From NCBI GenBank assembly GCA_030149965.1, contig JASLHB010000055.1:1-12503 (forward strand): DNA of 12,503 bases. Direction: 5' to 3'. Source of the stretch: Wohlfahrtiimonas sp. (GTDB taxonomy: Bacteria > Pseudomonadota > Gammaproteobacteria > Cardiobacteriales > Wohlfahrtiimonadaceae). The notes beneath the pieces were generated by a model. That model worked only from the letters and a program-made list of their open reading frames with translations, ran no database searches and was not told the DNA's origin. Of this stretch, positions 6,294 through 12,503 are shown one piece after another (positions within the stretch are counted from its first letter, which is position 1; every line of letters starts with the position of its first letter). The position numbers were made by a program, and so were the translations under genes.

Positions 6294-7595
6294 ATGAAAC
6301 ATTTGAATATTGGTATTTTAGGTTTTGGTACAGTTGCAACAGGCGTTGCTGATTTAATTAGAGAAAACCACGCGGAAATTAGTCGTCGCACTGGTTATGA
6401 ATTCTCAATTAAAAATATTTTTGTACGTTCTTTAGATCGTGCAAACCCACACAATCTCCCTTTAACAACAGAAATCAACGAGATTATTATGAATCCCGAA
6501 ATTGATGTTGTGGTTGAATTAATGGGCGGTATTGAGCCAAGCTTGACCTATATTAAAACTGCGCTCGAACAAAATAAGCATGTCATCACAGCCAATAAAG
6601 CTTTGATCGCAACGCATGGCAATGAATTATTCAAATTAGCAGCTGAAAAAGGCTTGATGTTGATGTTTGAAGCATCTGTGGCTGGCGGCATTCCAGTGAT
6701 CAAGAGCTTGCGTGAAAGCTTGATTGGTAACAAAATCGAATCATTGGCTGGCATCATCAATGGCACAGGCAACTACATCTTGACTGAAATGAAAGAAAAA
6801 GGCCGTTCATTCTCGGATGCTTTGGCGGATGCACAAGCATTGGGTTACGCTGAAGCTGACCCTACTTTTGATGTAGAAGGTATTGATGCTGCACATAAAT
6901 TAACAATTTTGGCATCCATTGCATTTGGCATCCCTTTACAATTTGATAAAGTATTTATTGAAGGTATTTCTAAATTAGAAAGCGATGACATTAAATATGC
7001 TGATCAATTGGGTTATACAATTAAGCATTTAGGCATTGCAAAGAATTTAAGCGAAGGCATTGAAATTCGCGTTCACCCAACCTTAATTCCTAAAAAAGAG
7101 CTCATCTCCAATGTTAATGGTGTGATGAATGCAGTTTTAGTGAAAGGTAATGCTGTTGGTCCTGTACTAAGCTATGGCGCTGGTGCAGGTGGAAAACCAA
7201 CCGCATCTTCTGTCTTATCAGATTTGGCTGATATTTCTAGAATGTTACAGGCTGATAAAGAACATTATGTTCCTTATTTAGCATTCCAAAATCAAGCGCT
7301 ATCCAATGCACCAATCCTGCCACAAACAGAGATTCATACTGCCTATTATTTAAGAATAAAAGCTGTAGATCAACCTGGTGTGCTTTCAGATATTACCCAT
7401 ATCTTAGCTCGTAATAATATTAGCATTGAACTGATGATCCAGACAAAATCTACCGAAGACAATCTAGCTAATATCATTATGACCACTCATGTAACCAAAG
7501 AGAAAGCAATTCTCGATTCAATTAGTCAGATTGAAGCCTTAGCAAATGTTACAGGTGATACAACATTATTAAGAATCGAGTCTTTTGGTTCATAA
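6294..7595 (+). CDS. hom: Homoserine dehydrogenase (monofunctional, ACT domain)
   Basis: It reduces L-aspartate-4-semialdehyde to L-homoserine, the branch-point precursor of threonine, methionine and, via threonine, isoleucine. The 433 residues have the usual order: a Rossmann NAD(P)-binding domain (about 4-130; GILGFGTVATG at 7-17), the catalytic domain (about 130-330) and an ACT regulatory domain (about 350-428; LRIKAVDQPGVLSDI). Signature residues are visible: TANKALI with Lys102, GIINGTGN (153-160) and GYAEADPTFDVEGIDAAHK (184-202), with the catalytic Lys202. There is no aspartate kinase domain, unlike E. coli ThrA and as in Pseudomonas Hom. The ACT domain usually senses threonine. The third Gly of the dinucleotide motif is Ala15. 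The ribosome binding site is weak (GGA at 12-14 bases), which suggests coupling to elbB. Neither thrB nor thrC follows; the gene leads instead into ilvI after 45 bases. Confidence 0.96.
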   Translation: MKHLNIGILGFGTVATGVADLIRENHAEISRRTGYEFSIKNIFVRSLDRANPHNLPLTTEINEIIMNPEIDVVVELMGGIEPSLTYIKTALEQNKHVITANKALIATHGNELFKLAAEKGLMLMFEASVAGGIPVIKSLRESLIGNKIESLAGIINGTGNYILTEMKEKGRSFSDALADAQALGYAEADPTFDVEGIDAAHKLTILASIAFGIPLQFDKVFIEGISKLESDDIKYADQLGYTIKHLGIAKNLSEGIEIRVHPTLIPKKELISNVNGVMNAVLVKGNAVGPVLSYGAGAGGKPTASSVLSDLADISRMLQADKEHYVPYLAFQNQALSNAPILPQTEIHTAYYLRIKAVDQPGVLSDITHILARNNISIELMIQTKSTEDNLANIIMTTHVTKEKAILDSISQIEALANVTGDTTLLRIESFGS

Positions 7596-7640
7596 ATGAC
7601 TTTTTAAAAACGATACAACAACGAAAAACAGAGGTTAATC

Positions 7641-9383
7641 TTGAAATCTTCAGGTGCAGAAATCATTATAAAATCCCTCATGGAGGAGAACGTTGAATAC
7701 ATCTTTGGCTACCCTGGTGGAGCAGTTCTTCCTCTGTATGACGCAATTTATCAACAAGATGACATTAAACATGTTCTCGTCCGTCACGAACAAGCCGCTG
7801 CACATGCAGCCGACGGTTACGCGCGAGTTACAGGAAAGCCTGGTGTTGTATTATTAACATCTGGCCCTGGTTTAACGAATGCTGTCACAGGGATCGCAAC
7901 AGCGCATATGGATTCTATTCCTATGGTTGTTTTTTCAGGTCAAGTTTCAACAAGTTTAATTGGCAACGATGCTTTCCAAGAAGTTGATACAATTGGAATC
8001 ACTCGTCCATGTGTTAAGCATAACTTCCTTGTTAAAGACATTGAAGATCTTGCTTATACAATCAAAAAAGCATTCCACATTGCAACAACTGGCCGTCCGG
8101 GTCCTGTCGTTATTGACGTGCCAAAAGACGTTCAAGTTGCATTGACGAAATTTAATTATCCTAAAAAAATAGCACTTCGTTCATATAATCCAATTGTTAA
8201 AGGTCATTCTGGACAAATCCGTAAAGCCTATAACTTATTCATGGGCGCAAAACGTCCAATGGTTTATACAGGCGGCGGCGTAATTTTAGGTGATGCTTGT
8301 GATGAGTTAACAGAATTGGTTAAAGCGTTGAATGTTCCAATCACAAATACATTGATGGGATTGGGTGCGTACCCTGCTTCTGACAATCAATTTATTGGTA
8401 TGCTTGGCATGCACGGTACATACGAAGCGAATATGGCAATGCATGAATGCGATGTACTATTTGCCATTGGTGCACGTTTTGATGACAGAATCACAGGTGT
8501 ATTAGAACACTTCTGCCCTCATGCAAAAATCATTCATGTGGATGTTGACCCATCTTCGATTGGTAAAAATATTGCTGCTGATATTCCATTGGTTGGCCAA
8601 GTTAAACCGATTCTCCAAGAGTTCTTACAATTGGTTAAGGAAGGTGAAAAGCAATTGAATCCAGACTCATTAGCTAAATGGTGGAGCACAATCGAGGATT
8701 GGCGCAGAGTTGACTCATTGGGCTATGATTTAACACCAGGTATTATCCAACCACAATTTGTGGTTGAAACCCTCTACAAAGTAACAAAAGGTCAAGCAAT
8801 TGTTACAACAGATGTGGGCCAACACCAAATGTGGGCAGCACAGTATTATAAATTTGATAGCCCAAGACAGTGGATTAACTCTGGCGGTCTTGGCACAATG
8901 GGCTTTGGTTTGCCGGCAGCAATGGGCGCAAAATTAGGTGCGCCAGACAAAGATGTCGCATGCATTACAGGCGATGGCAGTATTCAAATGATGCTCCAAG
9001 AAATGTCTACAATGTTGCAATATTCAACACCTGTGAAAATTTTGAACCTAAATAATGGATACCTCGGAATGGTTCGCCAATGGCAAGAATTCTTCTTCAA
9101 GAAACGCTATTGCATGAGCTATTTTGAATCATTACCTGACTTCATTGGTTTAGCAAAAGCCTACGGGCATGACGGGATTCAAATTAGAGATCCAAAAGAT
9201 CTAGAACCCGCACTTATCGAAGCCTTTAAGCAAAAAGATAAGACTTTATTTTTAGACATCATCATTGACTCCGATGCCAACGTGTATCCAATGATCCCTG
9301 CTGGTAAAGGTCATCACGAAATGATTTTACGCGGCCGTGACAAAATGGAAAACACATCGGTTGATGGATTGAGCCAGGTATAA
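7641..9383 (+). CDS. ilvI: Acetolactate synthase large (catalytic) subunit
   Basis: This ThDP-, Mg- and FAD-dependent enzyme condenses two pyruvates to 2-acetolactate, or pyruvate with 2-oxobutyrate to 2-aceto-2-hydroxybutyrate. It is the first common step of valine, leucine and isoleucine synthesis. The 580 residues show the ThDP N-domain (about 1-170; FGYPGGAVLPLYDA at 22-35 and catalytic Glu50 in VRHEQAAAHAADGYAR), the central FAD domain (about 190-325) and the C-terminal ThDP/Mg domain (about 370-550; GDGSIQM at 444-450 followed by NN at 471-472). Trp481 in GMVRQWQ lies at the herbicide-site channel. The start is TTG at 7641. AGAGG (7630-7634) lies six bases upstream, and the resulting N-terminus KSSGAEIIIKSL aligns with the family, whereas the next ATG (7680) would remove conserved sequence. 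It is followed by ilvH after 11 bases. The name could equally be ilvB or ilvG; ilvI is chosen because of the ilvH neighbour. Confidence 0.96.
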   Translation: MKSSGAEIIIKSLMEENVEYIFGYPGGAVLPLYDAIYQQDDIKHVLVRHEQAAAHAADGYARVTGKPGVVLLTSGPGLTNAVTGIATAHMDSIPMVVFSGQVSTSLIGNDAFQEVDTIGITRPCVKHNFLVKDIEDLAYTIKKAFHIATTGRPGPVVIDVPKDVQVALTKFNYPKKIALRSYNPIVKGHSGQIRKAYNLFMGAKRPMVYTGGGVILGDACDELTELVKALNVPITNTLMGLGAYPASDNQFIGMLGMHGTYEANMAMHECDVLFAIGARFDDRITGVLEHFCPHAKIIHVDVDPSSIGKNIAADIPLVGQVKPILQEFLQLVKEGEKQLNPDSLAKWWSTIEDWRRVDSLGYDLTPGIIQPQFVVETLYKVTKGQAIVTTDVGQHQMWAAQYYKFDSPRQWINSGGLGTMGFGLPAAMGAKLGAPDKDVACITGDGSIQMMLQEMSTMLQYSTPVKILNLNNGYLGMVRQWQEFFFKKRYCMSYFESLPDFIGLAKAYGHDGIQIRDPKDLEPALIEAFKQKDKTLFLDIIIDSDANVYPMIPAGKGHHEMILRGRDKMENTSVDGLSQV

Positions 9384-9394
9384 GGAGATCATAA

Positions 9395-9913
9395 ATGAGC
9401 ACTAATCAACAGCCTATGCGTCATATCATTTCGATATTGATGGAAAACGAAGCTGGCGCTTTATCCCGAGTTGTGAATCTATTCTCTGCTCGTGGTTATA
9501 ACATCGAGAGTTTATCGGTTGCACCGACAGAAGATCTTTCTATTTCGCGTTTAACATTGGTCACATACGCAAATGCTTCTGTGATTGAGCAAATTGTTAA
9601 ACAACTCAATAAATTAATTGATGTTATCAAATTGGTGGATCTCACAGATGGCTCACATATTGAGCGTGAAATCATGCTGATTAAAGTAAAAGCAGAAACA
9701 GAAAATGCTCGCGCTGAATTGTATCGTTTAAATGATATGTTCAGAGGACGTTTGCTGGATGTGACAGAACAAAGTTATACAATAGAAATGACAGGAACAG
9801 CGGACAAACTCTGTGCATTTATCACAGCCGTTGAGACTTTGGGCATCATTGAAATTGTACGTTCTGGCGCACTTGGACTCGTTCGTGGCGCAAAAGGCTT
9901 GACAATTAATTAA
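9395..9913 (+). CDS. ilvH: Acetolactate synthase small (regulatory) subunit
   Basis: This regulatory subunit binds the large subunit, activates it and confers valine feedback inhibition. Its 172 residues are slightly longer than the roughly 163 of E. coli IlvH, mainly because of a seven-residue N-terminal extension (MSTNQQP). It has an N-terminal ACT domain (about 9-85; HIISILMENEAGALSRV and SARGYNIESLSVAPT) and a C-terminal ALS_ss_C domain (about 90-168; EREIMLIKVKA). The residues equivalent to E. coli Gly14 and Asn29, where changes make the enzyme valine-resistant, are kept here as Gly21 and Asn36. Valine inhibition is therefore likely. A strong AAGGAGA (9382-9388), overlapping the ilvI stop codon, lies six bases from the ATG, indicating tight co-translation with ilvI. 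The end of the gene carries a TTGACA that may serve an ilvC promoter. Confidence 0.97.
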   Translation: MSTNQQPMRHIISILMENEAGALSRVVNLFSARGYNIESLSVAPTEDLSISRLTLVTYANASVIEQIVKQLNKLIDVIKLVDLTDGSHIEREIMLIKVKAETENARAELYRLNDMFRGRLLDVTEQSYTIEMTGTADKLCAFITAVETLGIIEIVRSGALGLVRGAKGLTIN

Positions 9914-9926
9914 AATCTAATATTAC
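9899..9926 (+). promoter_or_regulatory. Candidate internal promoter for ilvC
   Basis: A consensus -35 box TTGACA (9899-9904) overlaps the last sense codons of ilvH. TATTAC (9921-9926) follows after 16 bases as a four-of-six -10 box. Transcription would begin near 9933, giving an untranslated leader of about 30 bases before ilvC that includes its Shine-Dalgarno sequence. Separate transcription of ilvC is known in E. coli under IlvY. No ilvY gene is present in this window. Confidence 0.45.
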
Positions 9927-9961
9927 TAATGATACAACGATAACGTTTAAGGAAGGAATTT

Positions 9962-10978
9962 ATGAATATTTTTTATGACAAAGATGCAGATTTATCATTG
10001 ATCAACAATAAAGTAGTAGCAATCATCGGTTATGGCTCACAAGGTCATGCACACGCACAAAACTTGAAAGATTCTGGCGTTAATGTGATTGTTGGTCTTC
10101 GCCCAAATGGCGCATCTTGGTCAAAAGCAGTGAATGCTGGTCATAACGTAATGACAGTTGCAGAAGCAACAAAACAAGCTGACATTGTGATGATTCTTTT
10201 ACCAGATGAGAATCAACCTGAAGTTTACTCAAATGAAATTGAACCAAACATCAAAAATGGTGCAGCATTAGCATTTGCTCATGGTTTCAACGTTCATTAC
10301 AACCAAATCGTACCGCGTAAAGATTTAGACGTAATTATGGTTGCACCAAAAGGTCCTGGTCATACAGTTCGCTCTGAATATGTAAAAGGCGCTGGTGTTC
10401 CAACGTTGATCGCTGTTTACCAAGACAATTCAGGCCGTGCAAAAGATATCGCATTGGCTTACGCATCTGCAAATGGTGGTGGTCGCGCTGGTGTTATCGA
10501 AACAGATTTCCGTGAAGAAACAGAAACAGATTTATTCGGCGAGCAAGCAGTATTATGCGGTGGTGCAGTTGAATTAGTTAAAGCTGGTTTTGAAGTATTA
10601 ACAGAAGCAGGTTATGCACCTGAAATGGCTTATTTCGAATGCTTACATGAGTTGAAGTTAATCGTTGACTTGATGTATGAAGGCGGCATTGAAAATATGA
10701 ACTATTCGATCTCTAACAATGCTGAATACGGCGAATATGTAACAGGCGAAGAAGTAATCACTGCTGAATCAAAAGAAGCAATGCGTAAAGCATTGAAACG
10801 AATTCAAACAGGTGAATACGCGAAGATGTTCATTTTAGAAGGTAAAACAAATTACCCTTCAATGACAGCGCGTCGCCGTTTGACATCAGAACATCCGATT
10901 GAACAAACAGGTCGTAAATTGCGTGCTATGATGCCATGGATTGCGCAAAACCGTTTAGTAGATCAGTCTAAAAACTAA
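9962..10978 (+). CDS. ilvC: Ketol-acid reductoisomerase (class I, short form)
   Basis: It carries out Mg-dependent alkyl migration and NADPH reduction, turning 2-acetolactate into 2,3-dihydroxyisovalerate and 2-aceto-2-hydroxybutyrate into the isoleucine-pathway homologue. The 338 residues fit the short class I form, as in Pseudomonas, unlike the roughly 490-residue E. coli enzyme. The Rossmann motif is IIGYGSQGHAHAQNL (21-35). The loop GLRPNGASWSKA (45-56), with Arg47, Ser52 and Ser54, is the phosphate-binding pattern of NADPH-preferring enzymes. Metal and catalytic residues are present: His107 in FAHGFN, Asp190 and Glu194 in ETDLFGEQ, Glu226 and Glu230 in FECLHE, and Ser251. A double Shine-Dalgarno sequence, AAGGAAGGAA (9949-9958), lies just before the ATG. 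Codon use is biased to CGT/CGC Arg and ATT/ATC Ile, which suggests strong expression. A strong terminator follows, so this ends the ilv cluster. Confidence 0.98.
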   Translation: MNIFYDKDADLSLINNKVVAIIGYGSQGHAHAQNLKDSGVNVIVGLRPNGASWSKAVNAGHNVMTVAEATKQADIVMILLPDENQPEVYSNEIEPNIKNGAALAFAHGFNVHYNQIVPRKDLDVIMVAPKGPGHTVRSEYVKGAGVPTLIAVYQDNSGRAKDIALAYASANGGGRAGVIETDFREETETDLFGEQAVLCGGAVELVKAGFEVLTEAGYAPEMAYFECLHELKLIVDLMYEGGIENMNYSISNNAEYGEYVTGEEVITAESKEAMRKALKRIQTGEYAKMFILEGKTNYPSMTARRRLTSEHPIEQTGRKLRAMMPWIAQNRLVDQSKN

Positions 10979-10990
10979 GATCAAAAGATC

Positions 10991-11021
10991 AAAAGAAGAC
11001 TGGCAACAGTCTTCTTTTTTT
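10991..11021 (+). terminator. Intrinsic terminator after ilvC
   Basis: A perfect 12-bp stem, AAAAGAAGACTG (10991-11002) and CAGTCTTCTTTT (11007-11018), is capped by the stable GNRA tetraloop GCAA and followed by a run of seven Ts (11015-11021) that begins in the 3' arm. It starts 12 bases after the ilvC stop and separates the ilv transcript from the DAHP synthase gene, whose start is 22 bases beyond. Read-through would be needed for co-transcription, and the gap leaves little room for a separate promoter after the hairpin. Confidence 0.92.
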
Positions 11022-11042
11022 GAAGTTAAAAAGGAAAAAGTT

Positions 11043-12419
11043 ATGTCTAATATTTGGACACCAGATAGTTGGAGAAAATTCCCCGCGGCACAAATGCCAA
11101 ATTATCCTGATGCTGCAAAACTCAAAGAAGTGGAAGATAGATTACATGAAGCACCACCTTTAGTTTTTGCTGGCGAGGCTCGCACACTGAAACAATCACT
11201 TGCTGAAGCTGCTTATGGTCGCGCATTTTTGTTACAAGGTGGCGATTGCGCGGAAAGTTTCTCAGAGTTTAATGCAACAAATATCAGAGATAGCTTTCGC
11301 GTTTTATTACAAATGGCTGTGGTTTTAACATTCGCAGCAAGTAGCCCTGTGATTAAAATTGGTCGAATGGCTGGTCAATTTGCAAAGCCTCGTTCAGAAG
11401 ATTTAGAAACCATCAATGGCATTACTTTACCAAGCTACCGTGGCGATATTGTTAATGGCATTGATTTCACGCCAGAAGCACGTATTCCCGATCCTGAACG
11501 TTTATGGAAAGCTTATGGCCAATCAGGCTTAACATTGAACTTGATCCGTGCATTTGCATCAGGTGGTTATGCTGATCTACATCGAGTGCAAGGCTGGACA
11601 ATGGATTTCTTAAATTCATCTCCTCAAGCAGAAAAGTATGCAGATTTAGCGAATCGTATTCAAGATGCATTGAACTTCATGACAGCTTGCGGTATTCGAC
11701 CTGATGCTGTTCGTGCTTTAAAAGAAGTAGATTTTTATACTTCTCACGAAATGTTGCTCTTGGGCTATGAAGAAGCAATGACCCGCGTAGATTCAACAAC
11801 TGGTGATTGGTATGATACTTCTGCTCACTTCATTTGGATCGGTGAAAGAACTCGCCAATTAGATGGCGCACACATTGAATTTGCACGCGGTATCTCTAAT
11901 CCAATTGGTGTAAAAGTTAGCCAAAAAATGTCAGGTGATGAATTAATTCGTTTAATTGATGCATTGAATCCTAATAATGAAGCGGGACGATTAACATTAA
12001 TCACTCGCATGGGTGATAAAAACTTATTAGACTACTTACCTGCTCTTCTTCGTCGTGTTAAACAAGAAGGTCGCAATGTTGTGTGGATTTGTGATGCAAT
12101 GCATGGCAATACTATTAAAACAGAAAATGGCTATAAAACACGTCCATTTGATAGAATTTTAGCTGAAGTAACAGCATTCTTTGATGCACACAATGCAGAA
12201 AAAACTCATGCTGGCGGTGTCCATTTTGAAATGACTGGTAAAGATGTAACAGAATGCACTGGTGGTTCACAAAATATCACTGATGAAGATTTATCAAGCC
12301 GTTATCATACACATTGTGATCCGCGCCTTAATGCTGCTCAAAGCCTTGAACTGGCGTTCTTAACAGCAGAAAAACTGAACGAACATAAGAAAATCATGGC
12401 TGATTATTCTACAAAATAA
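11043..12419 (+). CDS. Class II 3-deoxy-D-arabino-heptulosonate 7-phosphate (DAHP) synthase
   Basis: It condenses phosphoenolpyruvate with erythrose 4-phosphate to DAHP, the first step of the shikimate pathway to aromatic amino acids. The 458 residues belong to the class II (plant/AroH-type) family, not the AroF/G/H type I enzymes of E. coli. Hallmarks are FLLQGGDCAESF (62-73), IKIGRMAGQFAKPRS (104-118), LHRVQGW (179-185), the ERTRQLDGAHIE segment (268-279) and CDAMHGNT (350-357). Expected metal ligands are Cys69, His354, Glu396 (HFEMTG) and Asp426 (HCDPRLN). The start has AAGGA (11031-11035) seven bases upstream. The N-terminus (SNIWTPDSWRKFPAAQMPNY) matches the usual class II start, without an evident extra regulatory domain. 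The preceding terminator suggests either read-through from ilvC or a promoter overlapping the end of ilvC; I saw no clear one. Class II enzymes also occur in phenazine and other secondary-metabolite clusters, but the context here favours general aromatic synthesis. Confidence 0.95.
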   Translation: MSNIWTPDSWRKFPAAQMPNYPDAAKLKEVEDRLHEAPPLVFAGEARTLKQSLAEAAYGRAFLLQGGDCAESFSEFNATNIRDSFRVLLQMAVVLTFAASSPVIKIGRMAGQFAKPRSEDLETINGITLPSYRGDIVNGIDFTPEARIPDPERLWKAYGQSGLTLNLIRAFASGGYADLHRVQGWTMDFLNSSPQAEKYADLANRIQDALNFMTACGIRPDAVRALKEVDFYTSHEMLLLGYEEAMTRVDSTTGDWYDTSAHFIWIGERTRQLDGAHIEFARGISNPIGVKVSQKMSGDELIRLIDALNPNNEAGRLTLITRMGDKNLLDYLPALLRRVKQEGRNVVWICDAMHGNTIKTENGYKTRPFDRILAEVTAFFDAHNAEKTHAGGVHFEMTGKDVTECTGGSQNITDEDLSSRYHTHCDPRLNAAQSLELAFLTAEKLNEHKKIMADYSTK

Positions 12420-12438
12420 TCTGTTCTTTTTAGTTTTT

Positions 12439-12466
12439 AAATGGGCATGCTAGAATATGCCCATTT
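12439..12466. terminator. Hairpin after DAHP synthase gene, probable terminator
   Basis: AAATGGGCAT (12439-12448) and ATGCCCATTT (12457-12466) form a perfect 10-bp stem with an eight-base loop, 20 bases after the stop codon. The 3' arm ends in TTT but no longer U-tract follows, so termination may be partial. The same bases hold a promoter-like element. Confidence 0.6.
12448..12456 (+). promoter_or_regulatory. Candidate extended -10 promoter upstream of accA
   Basis: TGCTAGAAT fits the extended -10 pattern TGnTAtAAT with one mismatch in the hexamer. No -35 match is seen at 16-18 bases, which extended -10 promoters can lack. Initiation near 12463 would give a leader of about 26 bases before the TTG start at 12489. 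Confidence 0.35.
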
Positions 12467-12488
12467 CGTCAACTCTAGGAGCTGAGTT

Positions 12489-12503
12489 TTGAACCCTAAT
12501 TTT
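12489..12503 (+). CDS. accA: Probable start of accA (acetyl-CoA carboxylase carboxyltransferase alpha), cut by window edge
   Basis: Only five codons are visible. AGGAG at 12477-12481 is a strong Shine-Dalgarno sequence, seven bases before TTG at 12489. Reading from that TTG gives MNPNF, identical to the start of Pseudomonas-type AccA (MNPNFLDFEQPI as I recall it). AccA, with AccD, transfers carboxyl from biotin to acetyl-CoA in fatty-acid synthesis. Five residues are little evidence, so the call rests on the ribosome binding site plus the N-terminal match. Confidence 0.4.

Noticed and set aside
7612..7619. GATACAAC shared by the gaps before ilvI (7612-7619) and ilvC (9931-9938), as a possible operator
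   Set aside because: The same 8-mer also occurs inside hom coding sequence (7557-7564), and it is short and not palindromic, so chance is likely.
10978..10999. Tandem GATCAAAA repeats just after ilvC
   Set aside because: Only two short units, largely explained by the A-rich 5' arm of the terminator.
1..12503. CRISPR arrays, insertion sequences, phage genes, toxin-antitoxin or defence modules, riboswitches
   Set aside because: I read both strands and saw no spaced direct repeats, transposase or integrase motifs, nor a riboswitch core. The genes are mainly housekeeping metabolism and envelope functions.

Overview
This AT-rich window looks like chromosomal DNA of a low-GC gammaproteobacterium. 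The YddG-type exporter resembles enterobacterial YddG. Homoserine dehydrogenase, class I (short) ketol-acid reductoisomerase and the last five codons resemble Pseudomonas-type proteins. A Cardiobacteriales-like genus (Ignatzschineria or Wohlfahrtiimonas type) would fit, but that placement is inference and the sequence alone does not prove it.

Layout. Positions 1-1188 (minus): a DUF1622 membrane protein cut by the window edge, preceded by yddG, apparently one transcript. Positions 1410-1946 (plus): a solitary type IV pilin-like gene. It ends at a 13-bp perfect hairpin that also serves the convergent tRNA-Ser(UGA) at 2019-2108. Positions 2193-5425 (minus): a secreted TPR protein followed 2 nt later by an AmiB/AmiC-type peptidoglycan amidase with AMIN, Amidase_3 and LysM domains. 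Positions 5591-10978 (plus): elbB, homoserine dehydrogenase, acetolactate synthase large and small subunits, and ketol-acid reductoisomerase, closing with a strong GCAA-loop terminator. A consensus -35 box inside the end of ilvH suggests ilvC also has its own promoter. Positions 11043-12419 (plus): a class II DAHP synthase. The last 15 bases appear to be the TTG start of accA.

The plus-strand half is amino-acid biosynthesis. Homoserine dehydrogenase feeds threonine and methionine, and threonine supplies 2-oxobutyrate for isoleucine. IlvI, IlvH and IlvC catalyse the first two shared steps of valine, leucine and isoleucine synthesis. DAHP synthase opens the aromatic (shikimate) pathway. The minus-strand half is cell-envelope biology: septal peptidoglycan cleavage and a periplasmic TPR scaffold.

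I found no CRISPR array, insertion sequence, phage gene, toxin-antitoxin pair or defence system, and nothing that looks like an undescribed system. The less ordinary points are the compositionally distinct pilin gene beside a tRNA, the TPR-amidase pair, the hom-ilv gene order, an A-C mismatch in the tRNA-Ser T-stem, and a promoter-like element inside the hairpin before accA.
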